Shown in pieces: positions 18,271 through 27,342 of a stretch of DNA of 64,000 nucleotides. Below the pieces are notes generated by a model. It had not been told where the DNA came from and ran no database searches. It was given only the letters and a program-made list of their open reading frames with translations. The DNA comes from an uncultured Sulfitobacter sp. Lineage in GTDB: Bacteria; Pseudomonadota; Alphaproteobacteria; Rhodobacterales; Rhodobacteraceae. The stretch covers positions 19,852-83,851 of the forward strand of contig CANMXJ010000017.1 of NCBI GenBank assembly GCA_947501805.1, written 5' to 3'. Every line of letters begins with the position of its first letter. Position 1 is the stretch's first letter. Both the position numbers and the translations under genes were made by a program.

Positions 18271-20111
18271 CTGGCAATTTCTCCCCGTCGTTCTGTCTTG
18301 AGAACGGTTTCTGTAAAACTATTGATGGTGGCATATTTGCGGAAAAACCGCTCCATCACGGCCCCCAGCACATAGACGCTGGTGCCTTCGAAAAATGTCT
18401 CGTCAAATTCAATTGTAATCTCGAGGCCACGCACGGCAGTTGATAGAATTTCATCGCTCATGCGGCGCACAATGGGGCGGCTGGAAACGGCGGTGATCCC
18501 CTCCAACTGTTTTTCGGTGACGCGGTTGCCCAAGGGTGCGTAAATGCCGATCAACTCGCGCAAAGCAGCTGCGGAATCGCCGTCACCGGACTGCGCAATC
18601 GACAGGTAGTTCAGGGACAGATGACTGATCAGGCGCCATGCGGTGTCCCCTTGTGCCAATGTCGGATTGGGTCGGGTCGGCGAGATGGGTGTGCGAATGG
18701 ATTTCACCGGGCCGCCGTCCGGTAGGTGAAAGATATCAGCATCTCCGGTTGACAGCAGCATCGGCAAATCGCGGTTTGTACACATTGCGGTCACGGCCAG
18801 CTGATCCAGCTTGTGTGAATATGGTGCCTGATCGCGATCCACCAAAGTCAGGTAAACTTCGGCACCCAAATAGGAAGTGCGCACGCCGCGCAACCGCTCC
18901 TTTTCGCTGCGCTGGCGCATCTTGCGGCTTTGCGTAAAATAGGCGGTGTGTACTTCTCCGGCTGCGGTGAAGTCAGTGGCGGAATAAAACGCACGAAAGG
19001 TCACATCATCCGCACCGTCGCCACTGATCCCTGTTACCGATTCAATACTGTAAATCTCATAATCCAGACCGGCGGTCCGGTTCGGCACAACGTGCTGTTC
19101 CACATCACGCGAATTGACCTGTACACGGTCACAGCGTTTGCGAAACAGGTTTACGGCCGGAACTGCGTTCAAACCGAAAGCCTCTGGTGTGACGGCGGCG
19201 GTCAAATCCTTGTTGCCGTCCCCCAGCAAAATATAGATGTCGACTTCGTTCCCTTTGGCAGCTTTCAGGGCAGGCTGTAATCCTTCAAGTTTCACAAACA
19301 GAAAACGCTCGGGCATTGCAAAATATTCTTGCAACAAACGATACCCGTCAAAGGATTGCTTCGGCGTGGGCAACAGCGCTTCTTCGGCTGTCAGTCCAAC
19401 GGGGCTCAGACTCCCTTGAGGCAAAGATAACGTCCAATCTTCCCGCCGATTTGCTGACCGCCCTGACAAGCCCACGGTTTGAGTGCTGAGAAGCTCATGT
19501 AGTTGCCAACTGCGCCCTGACTGGCGATCAAGATAAAGCGTCAACTCGTCCATGCTCAGTTCGGAAATCGGGTCGCCGTCCATCCGCTTGAGCCGCAGCC
19601 GGATTCCCGCACGGGCCGGTGTGTCCGACCCGACACCCGCCGCAACCAATCCCCCCCGACTTTCGATATATTCTGCCTCGGATATCTCGATTGGCCACAT
19701 CGTAACGTCATGGGCCGTGCGGAATTCGCAGGCGGTCTGCTCTCCGTCCAGCAAACGGCTGCGCAAGGTTGTGTGACGCGGTATCACATAGCCCTTTTTC
19801 ATACCGGCATTGGCCAGATCAGGCGCAAATTGCGCGATCATCATCGACGGCGTGGGGGCCAGATAATGTGGATAGACAATTTCAAGCAGGTGGGACGTGA
19901 ACACCGGAAACTGCATTTCCAGTTCCAATTGCACACGCGCTGATAAAAACGCGACTCCTTCCAGCAATCGCTCGACATAGGGGTCAAGGACTTCGACGCC
20001 CTCCATACCCAGACGCGAGGCGATCTTGGGATAGGCTTGTGCAAACTCCGCGCCCATGTCGCGCATGAAAGCCAGTTCGTTTTCGTAGTGTCTGAGCAAG
20101 CGTGTGTCCAT
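18234..20111 (-). CDS. tssF: TssF T6SS baseplate protein
   Basis: TssF makes up most of the baseplate wedge with TssG. The 625 residues begin with the family signature (LLRHYENELAFMRDMGAEFA, then YPKIASRLG) and carry DPYVERLLEGVAFLSARVQ near residue 45. The C-terminal part has the usual GLEITIEFDETFFEGTSVYV stretch. Length matches the family. It follows tssE by 4 bp and overlaps tssG. Confidence 0.96.
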   Translation of the reverse strand: MDTRLLRHYENELAFMRDMGAEFAQAYPKIASRLGMEGVEVLDPYVERLLEGVAFLSARVQLELEMQFPVFTSHLLEIVYPHYLAPTPSMMIAQFAPDLANAGMKKGYVIPRHTTLRSRLLDGEQTACEFRTAHDVTMWPIEISEAEYIESRGGLVAAGVGSDTPARAGIRLRLKRMDGDPISELSMDELTLYLDRQSGRSWQLHELLSTQTVGLSGRSANRREDWTLSLPQGSLSPVGLTAEEALLPTPKQSFDGYRLLQEYFAMPERFLFVKLEGLQPALKAAKGNEVDIYILLGDGNKDLTAAVTPEAFGLNAVPAVNLFRKRCDRVQVNSRDVEQHVVPNRTAGLDYEIYSIESVTGISGDGADDVTFRAFYSATDFTAAGEVHTAYFTQSRKMRQRSEKERLRGVRTSYLGAEVYLTLVDRDQAPYSHKLDQLAVTAMCTNRDLPMLLSTGDADIFHLPDGGPVKSIRTPISPTRPNPTLAQGDTAWRLISHLSLNYLSIAQSGDGDSAAALRELIGIYAPLGNRVTEKQLEGITAVSSRPIVRRMSDEILSTAVRGLEITIEFDETFFEGTSVYVLGAVMERFFRKYATINSFTETVLKTERRGEIARWRPKSGLGQIL

Positions 20112-20115
20112 CGCG

Positions 20116-20619
20116 TCAGCTCACTCTGTCCAGCGTGACTTCGCCTGTGGTGATATCAACCTTACTGCGTAAAAACAGCTCCAGCGGCACGGGCTGCGCC
20201 CACATATCTGCATGAATATCAAAGGCGATCTGGGTTTCGCCTTTTTTGTTCTCTGTACGCAGTTCGACAACGGTTGAACCGCGGATGATGCGCGGTTCAT
20301 GCAGTGTGATCGCTTGCAGCACGGACTTGCGGATCATTTCCGCGCGGGCGGACGTAGAATATTCACCAGCGACTTCGCGCACGCCATAGTTCAAAACAGA
20401 GCGCGCAACATTGGGATAGCGTTCGGTGTCGATCATGTTCTCGATGCTGTTTGTGTTCAGCAACCATGACAGATCGCGTTTGATTATTTCGCGCAGACGG
20501 CTGATATCGATAGCGCGGTGGGAACGGCCTTCTTGTTGCTCCCTCGGTGCGTCATCGGTTAACCTATCCAACAGCGAGGGCTGCAAGCGTTCAAAAAGCA
20601 GCTCAGCCATCAGGGGCAC
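20116..20619 (-). CDS. tssE: TssE, gp25-like baseplate protein
   Basis: TssE resembles phage T4 gp25 and starts sheath polymerisation on the baseplate. The 167-residue protein has an N-terminal LLERL-type helix (LLFERLQPSLLDRL), then DLSWLLNT and the gp25 core with VARSVLNYGV; the end carries the strand FDIHADMWAQPVPLELFLRS. Its start lies inside the end of tagJ (17-bp overlap). Family and size agree. Confidence 0.94.
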   Translation of the reverse strand: MPLMAELLFERLQPSLLDRLTDDAPREQQEGRSHRAIDISRLREIIKRDLSWLLNTNSIENMIDTERYPNVARSVLNYGVREVAGEYSTSARAEMIRKSVLQAITLHEPRIIRGSTVVELRTENKKGETQIAFDIHADMWAQPVPLELFLRSKVDITTGEVTLDRVS

Positions 20620-21418
20620 CTTCGCCCGGCTCGGAGTTCAACACCAACTCGCGGATGTCCAGCAGGGCAATATCTTGTTGATCGGTCGCAAACAGCCGTT
20701 GACCCACACCAAGATAGGTTTCATCACCCGCATCTTGCCAGCTGGTTGCGCGGGATAACTTCTCCGCATCATCACCATTTGCAGGGGTGTTGGCATAGCG
20801 GGTCGGGATCAAGGCCACAACTTCCCCGCCGTTGCTGAGGGTCAAGGTGGACGCGATCCAGACCGCATCGCGCAGGTCTTCGGGTGGCTCGATCTGTAGC
20901 TTGGATATCTGTGAAAACGGCAGCCAGAAATATCGCCCGTTTACGATAACTTCGAGAACCGGACCAAGGCGCATGTCGGCATCCGCAACCCACTCGAAAG
21001 AGTCGCCATTCACTGTGCCGGATGTCGCGGGTGCCTGGTCAAATGCCTGAGCGCGCAACTGTGCGGCCTCGGCGGTTTTACCGGTCGCCAACAGCTTTTG
21101 TGCTTCAATCAGCAGGGCAAGCCAAGGTTCGGGTTCGCCAAAAACCATCGGGGCTTTTTCACCCTTGAATACCTTTTCGCGGTAAACTTCGCAGATGATC
21201 CCCTCGCGGTAGGTTTGCGCCATCATCAATGCGAGCGGATCCAGCTCGGCGCTCAGCTTGAGCTGCGCAATCGCCCGCTTCCAATCCCCCAGAACACACA
21301 GCAACTGGAACAGAAAAATCCTGAGTTTGGCATCGGCGGGATCACTGCGAACCTTATCTTGCAGCGTTGTCAGCGTTGCAGTCAGGTCACCGGATTTCAG
21401 ATGGTCTTCGGGCGTCAT
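20603..21418 (-). CDS. tagJ: TagJ (ImpE/SciE-type) T6SS accessory protein
   Basis: TagJ is a helical-repeat protein that binds the sheath subunit TssB in some systems and assists ClpV recruitment. I chose the ATG at 21418 (271 residues) because a GGAGG sequence lies seven bases before it; a TTG six codons earlier has no such site. The start MTPEDHLKSGDL and the TPR-like helices (about 1-75, LRIFLFQLLCVLGDW, ALAQLKLSAELDPLA type) are followed by the ImpE beta-domain with VIVNGRYFWLPF and IPTRYANT. The gene is separated from hcp by a gap with a clear hairpin and overlaps tssE. Confidence 0.92.
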   Translation of the reverse strand: MTPEDHLKSGDLTATLTTLQDKVRSDPADAKLRIFLFQLLCVLGDWKRAIAQLKLSAELDPLALMMAQTYREGIICEVYREKVFKGEKAPMVFGEPEPWLALLIEAQKLLATGKTAEAAQLRAQAFDQAPATSGTVNGDSFEWVADADMRLGPVLEVIVNGRYFWLPFSQISKLQIEPPEDLRDAVWIASTLTLSNGGEVVALIPTRYANTPANGDDAEKLSRATSWQDAGDETYLGVGQRLFATDQQDIALLDIRELVLNSEPGEGAPDG

Positions 21419-21474
21419 CAAACCGCCTCCGCTCAAATCAGGGTACGAGAAAAAGAATTAGGGTTAGTCAAATA

Positions 21475-21502
21475 CGCCGTGCAAAGACCTCCCTGCACGG
21501 CG
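21475..21502 (-). terminator. Intra-operon hairpin between hcp and tagJ
   Basis: A perfect 9-bp inverted repeat (CGCCGTGCA with TGCACGGCG) and a 10-base loop starts 12 bases past the hcp stop. On the transcribed strand only a weak T-rich run follows, so it is more likely an RNA-stabilising or partial-termination hairpin than a full terminator. It would allow more Hcp transcript than downstream tssEFG transcript. Confidence 0.6.
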
Positions 21503-21514
21503 CTATCACAAAAG

Positions 21515-22015
21515 TTAACCTACGTTGCCTTCGCGCAGGTTCCACTTGAAGACGTTCTTTGTGGTCAGTTGACCGCTTGTCTGATCTGTCTCCTTGTACT
21601 CATGCTCGATCCCGATATAGGCCAGTGCCCATGTCTCTTCCGGGATACCATCCTCGGAATAGGAAATTGAGTATTTGTCGATAATCACATGCTTGAGGGT
21701 CCAGACCGAGAACGCCTTGAGGCCTTCACCGGCACTTTCACCTGACCGGCACATTTCGATCTTGATTTCAGGACGCACAGTACCGTTGGCCACAGATTTC
21801 GCAATCTCGTTTGAGGCTTTGCCGATCTGACTGGTCACTTCCATTTTCTGAAAGTTGGTGTTTGCGTGTGCACGCTGGTTTGAACCGAGGTCCGTCATGT
21901 CGACGGCGCGTTCCAGTTCGAAGGTCACACTCTGAATAACAATCCAGTCTTTGTGATTAACTTCTGTTGCGTCTCCCGGAATATCCGAGATGTGTACGAA
22001 CTGATTTGCAGCCAT
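21515..22015 (-). CDS. hcp: Hcp (TssD) T6SS tube protein
   Basis: Hcp forms the hexameric rings of the inner tube that is fired out of the cell. The 166-residue protein carries typical Hcp parts: IPGDATEVNHKDWIVIQSV near the start, RAHANTNFQKMEVTSQI, and the C-terminal IEHEYKETDQTSG...FKWNLREG. It has no C-terminal effector extension. It lies 68 bp after tssC and before a hairpin. Confidence 0.97.
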   Translation of the reverse strand: MAANQFVHISDIPGDATEVNHKDWIVIQSVTFELERAVDMTDLGSNQRAHANTNFQKMEVTSQIGKASNEIAKSVANGTVRPEIKIEMCRSGESAGEGLKAFSVWTLKHVIIDKYSISYSEDGIPEETWALAYIGIEHEYKETDQTSGQLTTKNVFKWNLREGNVG

Positions 22016-22083
22016 TGGGCTATCCTTTCAAATGATTTGTTACGTTATGGTCGTATGGGCCAACCCCAGGCTAATTCGAGGGA

Positions 22084-23580
22084 TCAGGCCCCTTTTTCAG
22101 AAGGGAGCTTGGATACAAGCCGCAATGAGACCGAAAGACCTTCCAACTGGTAATGTGGTCGCAGGAAGAACTTTGACTGGTAATATCCGGGATTGCCTTC
22201 CACCTCTTCAACAACGACTTCTGCCGCCGCCAGAGGTTTCCGCGCCTTCTCGCTTTCCGACGAAATGTCGGCATTGAAATCAACATAATTGTTGATCCAC
22301 TCTTGCAGCCAGGTTTCCATGTTCTGCCGACTCTTGAAGGAGCCGATTTTGTCGCGCACCATACATTTGAGGTAATGGGCAAAGCGACAGGTTGCGAACA
22401 GATAGGGCAACCGTGCTGCGAGATTTGCGTTGGCCGTCGCGTCCGGGTCGTTGTACTCTGCTGGCTTGTGCAGGGATTGCGCACCCATGAACGTGGCTAC
22501 ATCTGTGTTTTTCCGGTGGATCAGCGGCATCATGCCATTCTTGGCAAGCTCCGCTTCGCGCCGATCGTCAATGGCAATTTCGGTAGGGCATTTCTGATCC
22601 ACGCCACCATCTGTTGTCGGGAATGTATGGGACGGCAGGTTTTCCAGCGTACCACCGGACTCCACGCCTCGGATACGTGAACACCAGCCGTATTCCTTGA
22701 AGGAACGGTTGATATTGACAGCCATGCCATAGGCCGCGTTGATCCAGCCATATTTGCTTGCATCCGTGCCGTCTGTGTCTTCCTCGAATGCAAAGGCTTC
22801 AACCGGTTCGGTCTTGGAACCATAAGGCAGTCGTCCAAGGAAACGTGGCATTGCCAGACCCACATATTTGGAATCCTCGGACTCCCGCAGGGATTTCCAC
22901 GAGGCGTATTCCGATGTCTGGAAAATCCGTGTCAAATCGCGTGGATTGCTCAACTCTGACCAACTCTCCATCTGGAACAGCGAAGGCTTGGCACCCGTGA
23001 TCAATGGCGCGTGACCTGCCGCCGCGATCTTGGCCATTTCGCCCAGCAATTCGACATCCTGTGGGCCGTGGTCAAAGTGATAATCCGCGATCAATGTGCC
23101 GTAAGGCTCGCCACCCAACTGGCTGAACTCTTCGGTATAGAGCTTTTTAAAGATCGGCGACTGATCCCAAGCAGTTCCTTTGAACCGGCGCAGGGTCTTG
23201 TGCATTTCCTTCTTGGAGATGCTCATCACGCGGATTTTCAGCGTCTCGTCTGACTCGGTGTTGTTCACGAGATAATGCAGACCGCGCCAGGCGCTTTCCA
23301 TCTGCTGGAATTCTTCGTGGTGCAGGATAAGGTTAACCTGCTCAGTCAGCTTCTTGTCGATCTCGGCGACAATACTCTCGATGGAGCGCAGCGCATCATC
23401 CGAAATCAGCGCCGTGTTACTCAGCGCCTGTTCCGCAAGTGTCTTAACCGCAGACTCAACAGCCGTTTTGGCCTGATCTGTTGTGGGCCGGAATTCTTTC
23501 TGCAGCAGATTCTCGAACTCCGAGGAGCCAAATGCTGTTTCACCACCACCGGCTTCTGCCTGTACTTCTTCTTCAGCCAT
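22084..23580 (-). CDS. tssC: TssC (VipB) sheath large subunit
   Basis: TssC and TssB form the contractile sheath. The 498-residue protein shows the family's blocks: MESAWRGLHYLVNNTE (near residue 93), GTLIADYHFDHGP, MPRFLGRLPYGSK (near 245), WINAAYGMAVNINRSF and WCSRIRG. The end has FFLRPHYQLEGLSVSLRLVS. The start is 3 bp after the tssB stop. It is the standard large subunit, distinct from the fused paralogue at 8513-12229. Confidence 0.97.
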   Translation of the reverse strand: MAEEEVQAEAGGGETAFGSSEFENLLQKEFRPTTDQAKTAVESAVKTLAEQALSNTALISDDALRSIESIVAEIDKKLTEQVNLILHHEEFQQMESAWRGLHYLVNNTESDETLKIRVMSISKKEMHKTLRRFKGTAWDQSPIFKKLYTEEFSQLGGEPYGTLIADYHFDHGPQDVELLGEMAKIAAAGHAPLITGAKPSLFQMESWSELSNPRDLTRIFQTSEYASWKSLRESEDSKYVGLAMPRFLGRLPYGSKTEPVEAFAFEEDTDGTDASKYGWINAAYGMAVNINRSFKEYGWCSRIRGVESGGTLENLPSHTFPTTDGGVDQKCPTEIAIDDRREAELAKNGMMPLIHRKNTDVATFMGAQSLHKPAEYNDPDATANANLAARLPYLFATCRFAHYLKCMVRDKIGSFKSRQNMETWLQEWINNYVDFNADISSESEKARKPLAAAEVVVEEVEGNPGYYQSKFFLRPHYQLEGLSVSLRLVSKLPSEKGA

Positions 23581-23583
23581 GAA

Positions 23584-24120
23584 TTACTCCTCCTCTGTGG
23601 CGGCAGGCTTGGGCTGGGCCGCAAGCGTCTTGAGCAAGGCGGGATCCTGGATGATCTTGCTGATCAAATCCTCTGCCCCGGTCTTGCCGTCCATATATGT
23701 CATCAGGTTGCTGAGCTGCGTGCGCGCATCCAGCAGTTCCGCCAGCGGTTCGACCTTGGCGGCAATGGCAGCCGGGCTGAAATCATCCATGCTGTTGAAC
23801 GTGATATCGACGGCCATGTTGCCTTCACCCGTGAGCGTGTTCGGCACCGTAAAGGCCGCACGCGGCGCAATCGACTTCATCCGGTCGTCAAAATTGTCGA
23901 CGTCAATTTCGAGGAACTTACGATCCGCAACCGCAGGCTGTTCCACCTCCGATTTACCGGCCAGATCGCTCATCACACCCATCACAAAGGGCAGTTGGAC
24001 TTTCTTTTCGGCACCATACAACTCCACATCATATTCGATCTGGACACGTGGCGCCCGGTTACGGGCAATGAATTTTTGGGAACTACCGGCCATGAAGGGC
24101 TCCTTGGTCTTTGAAAACAA
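23584..24120 (-). CDS. tssB: TssB (VipA) sheath small subunit
   Basis: The small sheath subunit, 178 residues, begins MAGSSQKFIARNRAPRVQIE and has the family's LPFVMGVMSDLAG motif near residue 45 and FNSMDDFSPAAIAAKV near 115. It partners tssC, which follows after 3 bp. A short GC hairpin (24124-24139) lies in the 47-bp gap from tssA. Confidence 0.96.
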   Translation of the reverse strand: MFSKTKEPFMAGSSQKFIARNRAPRVQIEYDVELYGAEKKVQLPFVMGVMSDLAGKSEVEQPAVADRKFLEIDVDNFDDRMKSIAPRAAFTVPNTLTGEGNMAVDITFNSMDDFSPAAIAAKVEPLAELLDARTQLSNLMTYMDGKTGAEDLISKIIQDPALLKTLAAQPKPAATEEE

Positions 24121-24167
24121 TATGCAAAGCGGGCTTTGCGGCTAAATAATCTGCTCTATTCGGATGA

Positions 24168-25196
24168 TCAGTAACGGCTCTCATTCTTGATGCCTCCAAT
24201 CAAATTGATCTGATCAACACCCATCGGTGCCATATCTTCCATGATCGTCATGAAATCAGCGTTTACCAGTTTCTTGGCCCGTTCCAGCAGGATGGGCACA
24301 GGGCTGGAAGGTTCGTTGCGCTGGTAATAGCTGATGATCCGGTCCAGCGTGTTGGACACATCGTTTGCTGAATTGATTGCGCCCGCGCCACTGCCTGCTT
24401 TGGCAGGCGCACCGTCTGCGCCTTCTGTCTCGCCCTCTTCCTCCTGAGCACTGTCACCAACATCCACCCCCATTTGGTCCGACAGCCGCCTGGTCAACTG
24501 CTGAAGCGTCTTCTGGACTTCTTCAAGGTCAGGCCCCTGTCCGGGCGTCTTTTCAACAAAGAGAGCATCTATCGCCTTGAGGTCTTCCTGCGCTGCATTT
24601 GTTGCCGCCAAGAACTCTTGCAGTTTCTCGGTGTCGCTGTCTTGGAACGCGGCGTGTACAGAGGTGCTGTCGGGAATGTCGGTCATGTTTGCCGGCGTGG
24701 GGATTGTCCCGTCGGCAATCTCGATCATCCGCAAGCTCATCTTGCCGAACGTCCGGCTGTCCGTGAGGGGGGCGTGGCGCAATGCGCGGATCACTGTATC
24801 CGCCCCGTTAAATCCCTGAACCGCATTGATGCGCATGGTCGGATCATTGTCATCATCTGCATCCAGCTCCGGATGGCAGCTGTCCCAGTAGGTTTCGAGA
24901 CATCCGCGTACAAATGCTGTCGCTTCGGCGAAACCCGCCAACCCCCGCGTGTGCAGGACTGCTTCTGCATAAAATACCGCTGCGCGGATGTCGTGGCTCT
25001 CTGCCAGAACCGCCTCGGCCTTGCTGACCACATCTGCATAGTCAGGATCTTCGGCCTCAAGTATCTTGTCGCCTTCCTGACGTTCCTCACCGGGCTGCGC
25101 GGCAAGCTCCATCTCCATGAAAGCGGGATCATACTCAAGGTTCTCACCGCTTGGAGCATCGTCTCCATGGGATTCGAGTAGCTTAGAAACGTCCAT
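24168..25196 (-). CDS. tssA: TssA T6SS cap/baseplate protein (ImpA family)
   Basis: TssA guides sheath and tube growth. The ImpA_N domain is at the start (LLESHGDDAPSGENLEYDP, then EERQEGDKI), and a long helical middle precedes the end VPILLERAKKLVNADFMTIM, typical of short-form TssA. I placed the start at the ATG at 25196 (342 residues) because GGGGGA lies five bases before it; an in-frame GTG eight codons earlier lacks such a site. It is the first gene of the T6SS operon. Confidence 0.93.
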   Translation of the reverse strand: MDVSKLLESHGDDAPSGENLEYDPAFMEMELAAQPGEERQEGDKILEAEDPDYADVVSKAEAVLAESHDIRAAVFYAEAVLHTRGLAGFAEATAFVRGCLETYWDSCHPELDADDDNDPTMRINAVQGFNGADTVIRALRHAPLTDSRTFGKMSLRMIEIADGTIPTPANMTDIPDSTSVHAAFQDSDTEKLQEFLAATNAAQEDLKAIDALFVEKTPGQGPDLEEVQKTLQQLTRRLSDQMGVDVGDSAQEEEGETEGADGAPAKAGSGAGAINSANDVSNTLDRIISYYQRNEPSSPVPILLERAKKLVNADFMTIMEDMAPMGVDQINLIGGIKNESRY

Positions 25197-25413
25197 CTGG
25201 GTCCCCCATAGGTCGCGCACATGATGATCGCAGGCAGCGTATCATTTCAAATTTATGTATCACAAAATATCGCAAACAGTTCAAAAAAAACAATAAAACA
25301 AGAATAACCTTCCACCATAATTGCGCGAAAGTAAATGCAGGCTTGACCAATAGACAGCCTTATCGTCTTTTTTATGTCAATGGTTTTCTTTCAAAAACAG
25401 CAAGGAATACAGT
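25197..25413. promoter_or_regulatory. AT-rich divergent promoter region, tssA operon / plus-strand operon
   Basis: This 217-bp gap separates two head-to-head operons and must hold both promoters. It is clearly AT-rich compared with the flanks (A-runs at about 25284-25310). A possible -35 box TTGACC lies at 25343-25348, but I find no well-spaced -10 partner, and no convincing sigma-54 site on either strand. Confidence 0.5.
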
Positions 25414-26889
25414 TTGGCCTATGCACCGATGGACAGTGATGATCTGAAAAATATGGTGTTGATGGGCAAGAAACGCACCATGAATTTCGCCTATAACCCC
25501 GGTCCCAGAGGTGCGGATCTGCTGATCATCGACCGCCTGAAAGCACCCGAAGTGTTGGGGCGGCTGGCCAAGAAACACGGCGCAGGCAAAAAAATCGCGA
25601 TGGGCACTTTTGTTCTCAAGCGCAAGGAAATCACATTAACCGTCAGCGCAGAAATTCCGGATCTGGCCCGCAAATTCCGCAAATATCTCAAGACGCTGGA
25701 CTTCTCCTTTACTGTCGAAGTGATTGATCAAGACGGTGCCCTAGTGCAACTCGAGCTGAGCGACGACACATTGCAGGATGGTCGACAACCTGCGGCAAAT
25801 CAGGCTGATGTTCCGGTTAGCGAAGAAGATACTGCCACCGCCACGCAGGTTCAGACACTGACCGGCAGATTGCGTGCACTGCAAAGCCCCATTGTCAAAC
25901 TCAGTGCTGAGGGTGCGCCGCAAATGAAAGCCATTGCCGACGTTGTGAAACTGCTCAAGGCCGGAAAGCTGGCTGAAGCCGACATAGCACTTGCCAAGAT
26001 CGAAGACAGTATTTCCACCAAAGCGGATCACCCAGCGTCAGGGTTTGACACCCGTTCTTTCGTCGCCCGTGCAGGTTCCTTGCAAGCGGTCCTGAAAGAT
26101 CGAAACGACGCAGAGACACATCACGTCAAAGTTCATTTGGTACAAGCCCTTACCGCACTCAAGGCGCGCGACTTTGCCTCTGCGCAGACGGCGCTAACAA
26201 CCGCTGAAAAGACATTGAAAGGGTTGCCAAACAAGCCCGTGATCCAGCCAGATCGAACCCCGCCCCATTCACAAAAGAAATGGGCCGCAGTCATTGCGCC
26301 GCTACAGGCCCGCGTCGAAGCGGCACAGCACTCCGCAGCAGGTGATCCAAAAGCAATAGCCCGCGCGTTTGATCTGGCAAAATCGCAGGCCGATGCGGGC
26401 GATTTTGACAGCGCAGTCGCTACTGCCAAAACAGCTGTCAGGCTGCTCAAGACGGCCGCCAGCATACCCACAGAAATGCCCACTGAGGCTCAACTAAACA
26501 CAGTCTCTTATGCCAAATCCCTTTTAAACTGGGTTGAGACCCGCCATCGCTTGCAGGCCCAACTGGACAAACTGCGCATGGCCATTAAGCTCCAGACCGA
26601 AGGTGTCGAAGGACTGGAGGACATCGCACAGAATACATCGGTCCTGTTTGACTACCTCGATGAATTGGATACCTCACTTGAAACCACGCTTGAAGCGCTG
26701 AGTGAAACGCCGGACGGGACCATTCGCGAGAAACTCAAAGACGACGCCATAAAGGTGATCGGTACCTATCGCACAACTCTCGATACCGATTTTTTTAAGG
26801 CTGTCGATGACAACGGCTTTACCAAGACAACAATCCGCAGCACCGCCATTGACGCATTGAACACTGTTGAAACGGCACTTTCTGCTTAG
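25414..26889 (+). CDS. Unknown helical-repeat protein, first gene of the ExbBD-linked operon
   Basis: No known function. The 491 residues begin with a mixed alpha/beta domain (about 10-110, with FAYNPGPRGADLLIIDRL). Three to four long helical-bundle units follow. These resemble in style the helices of the 1700-residue protein at 30889-35991 (patterns such as LVQALTALKARDFASAQTAL), so the two may share a module. There is no signal peptide or membrane helix. A TTG start is chosen because AAGGA lies 7 bases before it; the next ATG (25429) has no ribosome site at a suitable distance. It is divergent from the T6SS operon. Confidence 0.8.
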   Translation: MAYAPMDSDDLKNMVLMGKKRTMNFAYNPGPRGADLLIIDRLKAPEVLGRLAKKHGAGKKIAMGTFVLKRKEITLTVSAEIPDLARKFRKYLKTLDFSFTVEVIDQDGALVQLELSDDTLQDGRQPAANQADVPVSEEDTATATQVQTLTGRLRALQSPIVKLSAEGAPQMKAIADVVKLLKAGKLAEADIALAKIEDSISTKADHPASGFDTRSFVARAGSLQAVLKDRNDAETHHVKVHLVQALTALKARDFASAQTALTTAEKTLKGLPNKPVIQPDRTPPHSQKKWAAVIAPLQARVEAAQHSAAGDPKAIARAFDLAKSQADAGDFDSAVATAKTAVRLLKTAASIPTEMPTEAQLNTVSYAKSLLNWVETRHRLQAQLDKLRMAIKLQTEGVEGLEDIAQNTSVLFDYLDELDTSLETTLEALSETPDGTIREKLKDDAIKVIGTYRTTLDTDFFKAVDDNGFTKTTIRSTAIDALNTVETALSA

Positions 26890-26908
26890 ACATTTGAACG
26901 GATCACTT

Positions 26909-27340
26909 ATGAATTTTCGAAAACCTATAGCGACCTTGGCGTTGATTATCTGTGCCATAACCCCAATCGCGACCACCGCCCAGACCACCGGCGGCCTCAC
27001 CGTTGAACTTAACAAGGTCGAGCCCTCCGACAATGGCGGATGCAGCGCGTTTTTCCTGTTTCGCAACGGGACCAAAAATAGCTTTGACGGTTTTGAAATG
27101 TCCCTTGCCATTCTGGACACCAACGGAGTGATTGACCGCCTCCTGTCCATCGACGCAGCCCCCCTGCCCGTCAGCCGCACAACCCTGAAACTGTTCGAAG
27201 TTCCAGAAATCGCCTGCGCCGATATTTCGGAAATCCTGCTGCATGATCTCACCTCATGCAAACCGCAAAACGCCCAAGAAATGGACTGCTTTCCGATCCT
27301 GACCCTGCAAAGCCGCGCGCCAGTCGCGCTGGTCAAATAG
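26909..27340 (+). CDS. Small exported protein of unknown function
   Basis: A 143-residue protein with a clear signal peptide ([20 protein letters not shown], cut near the following TTAQ), so it is probably periplasmic. The mature part has paired cysteines ([34 protein letters not shown]) and a beta-rich pattern. The ATG at 26909 is preferred over one 14 codons earlier because only it gives a signal peptide at the N-terminus. It sits between the helical-repeat gene and exbB (2-bp gap), so it probably works with the Exb complex. Confidence 0.78.
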   Translation: MNFRKPIATLALIICAITPIATTAQTTGGLTVELNKVEPSDNGGCSAFFLFRNGTKNSFDGFEMSLAILDTNGVIDRLLSIDAAPLPVSRTTLKLFEVPEIACADISEILLHDLTSCKPQNAQEMDCFPILTLQSRAPVALVK

Positions 27341-27342
27341 AA

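Noticed and set aside
24124..24139. Hairpin between tssA and tssB as a terminator
   Set aside because: Only six paired bases with a four-base loop and no T-run; too weak to call.
25197..25413. Sigma-54 promoter for the T6SS operon
   Set aside because: No GG-N10-GC pair in proper context; the closest string on the minus strand has only eight bases between GG and GC.
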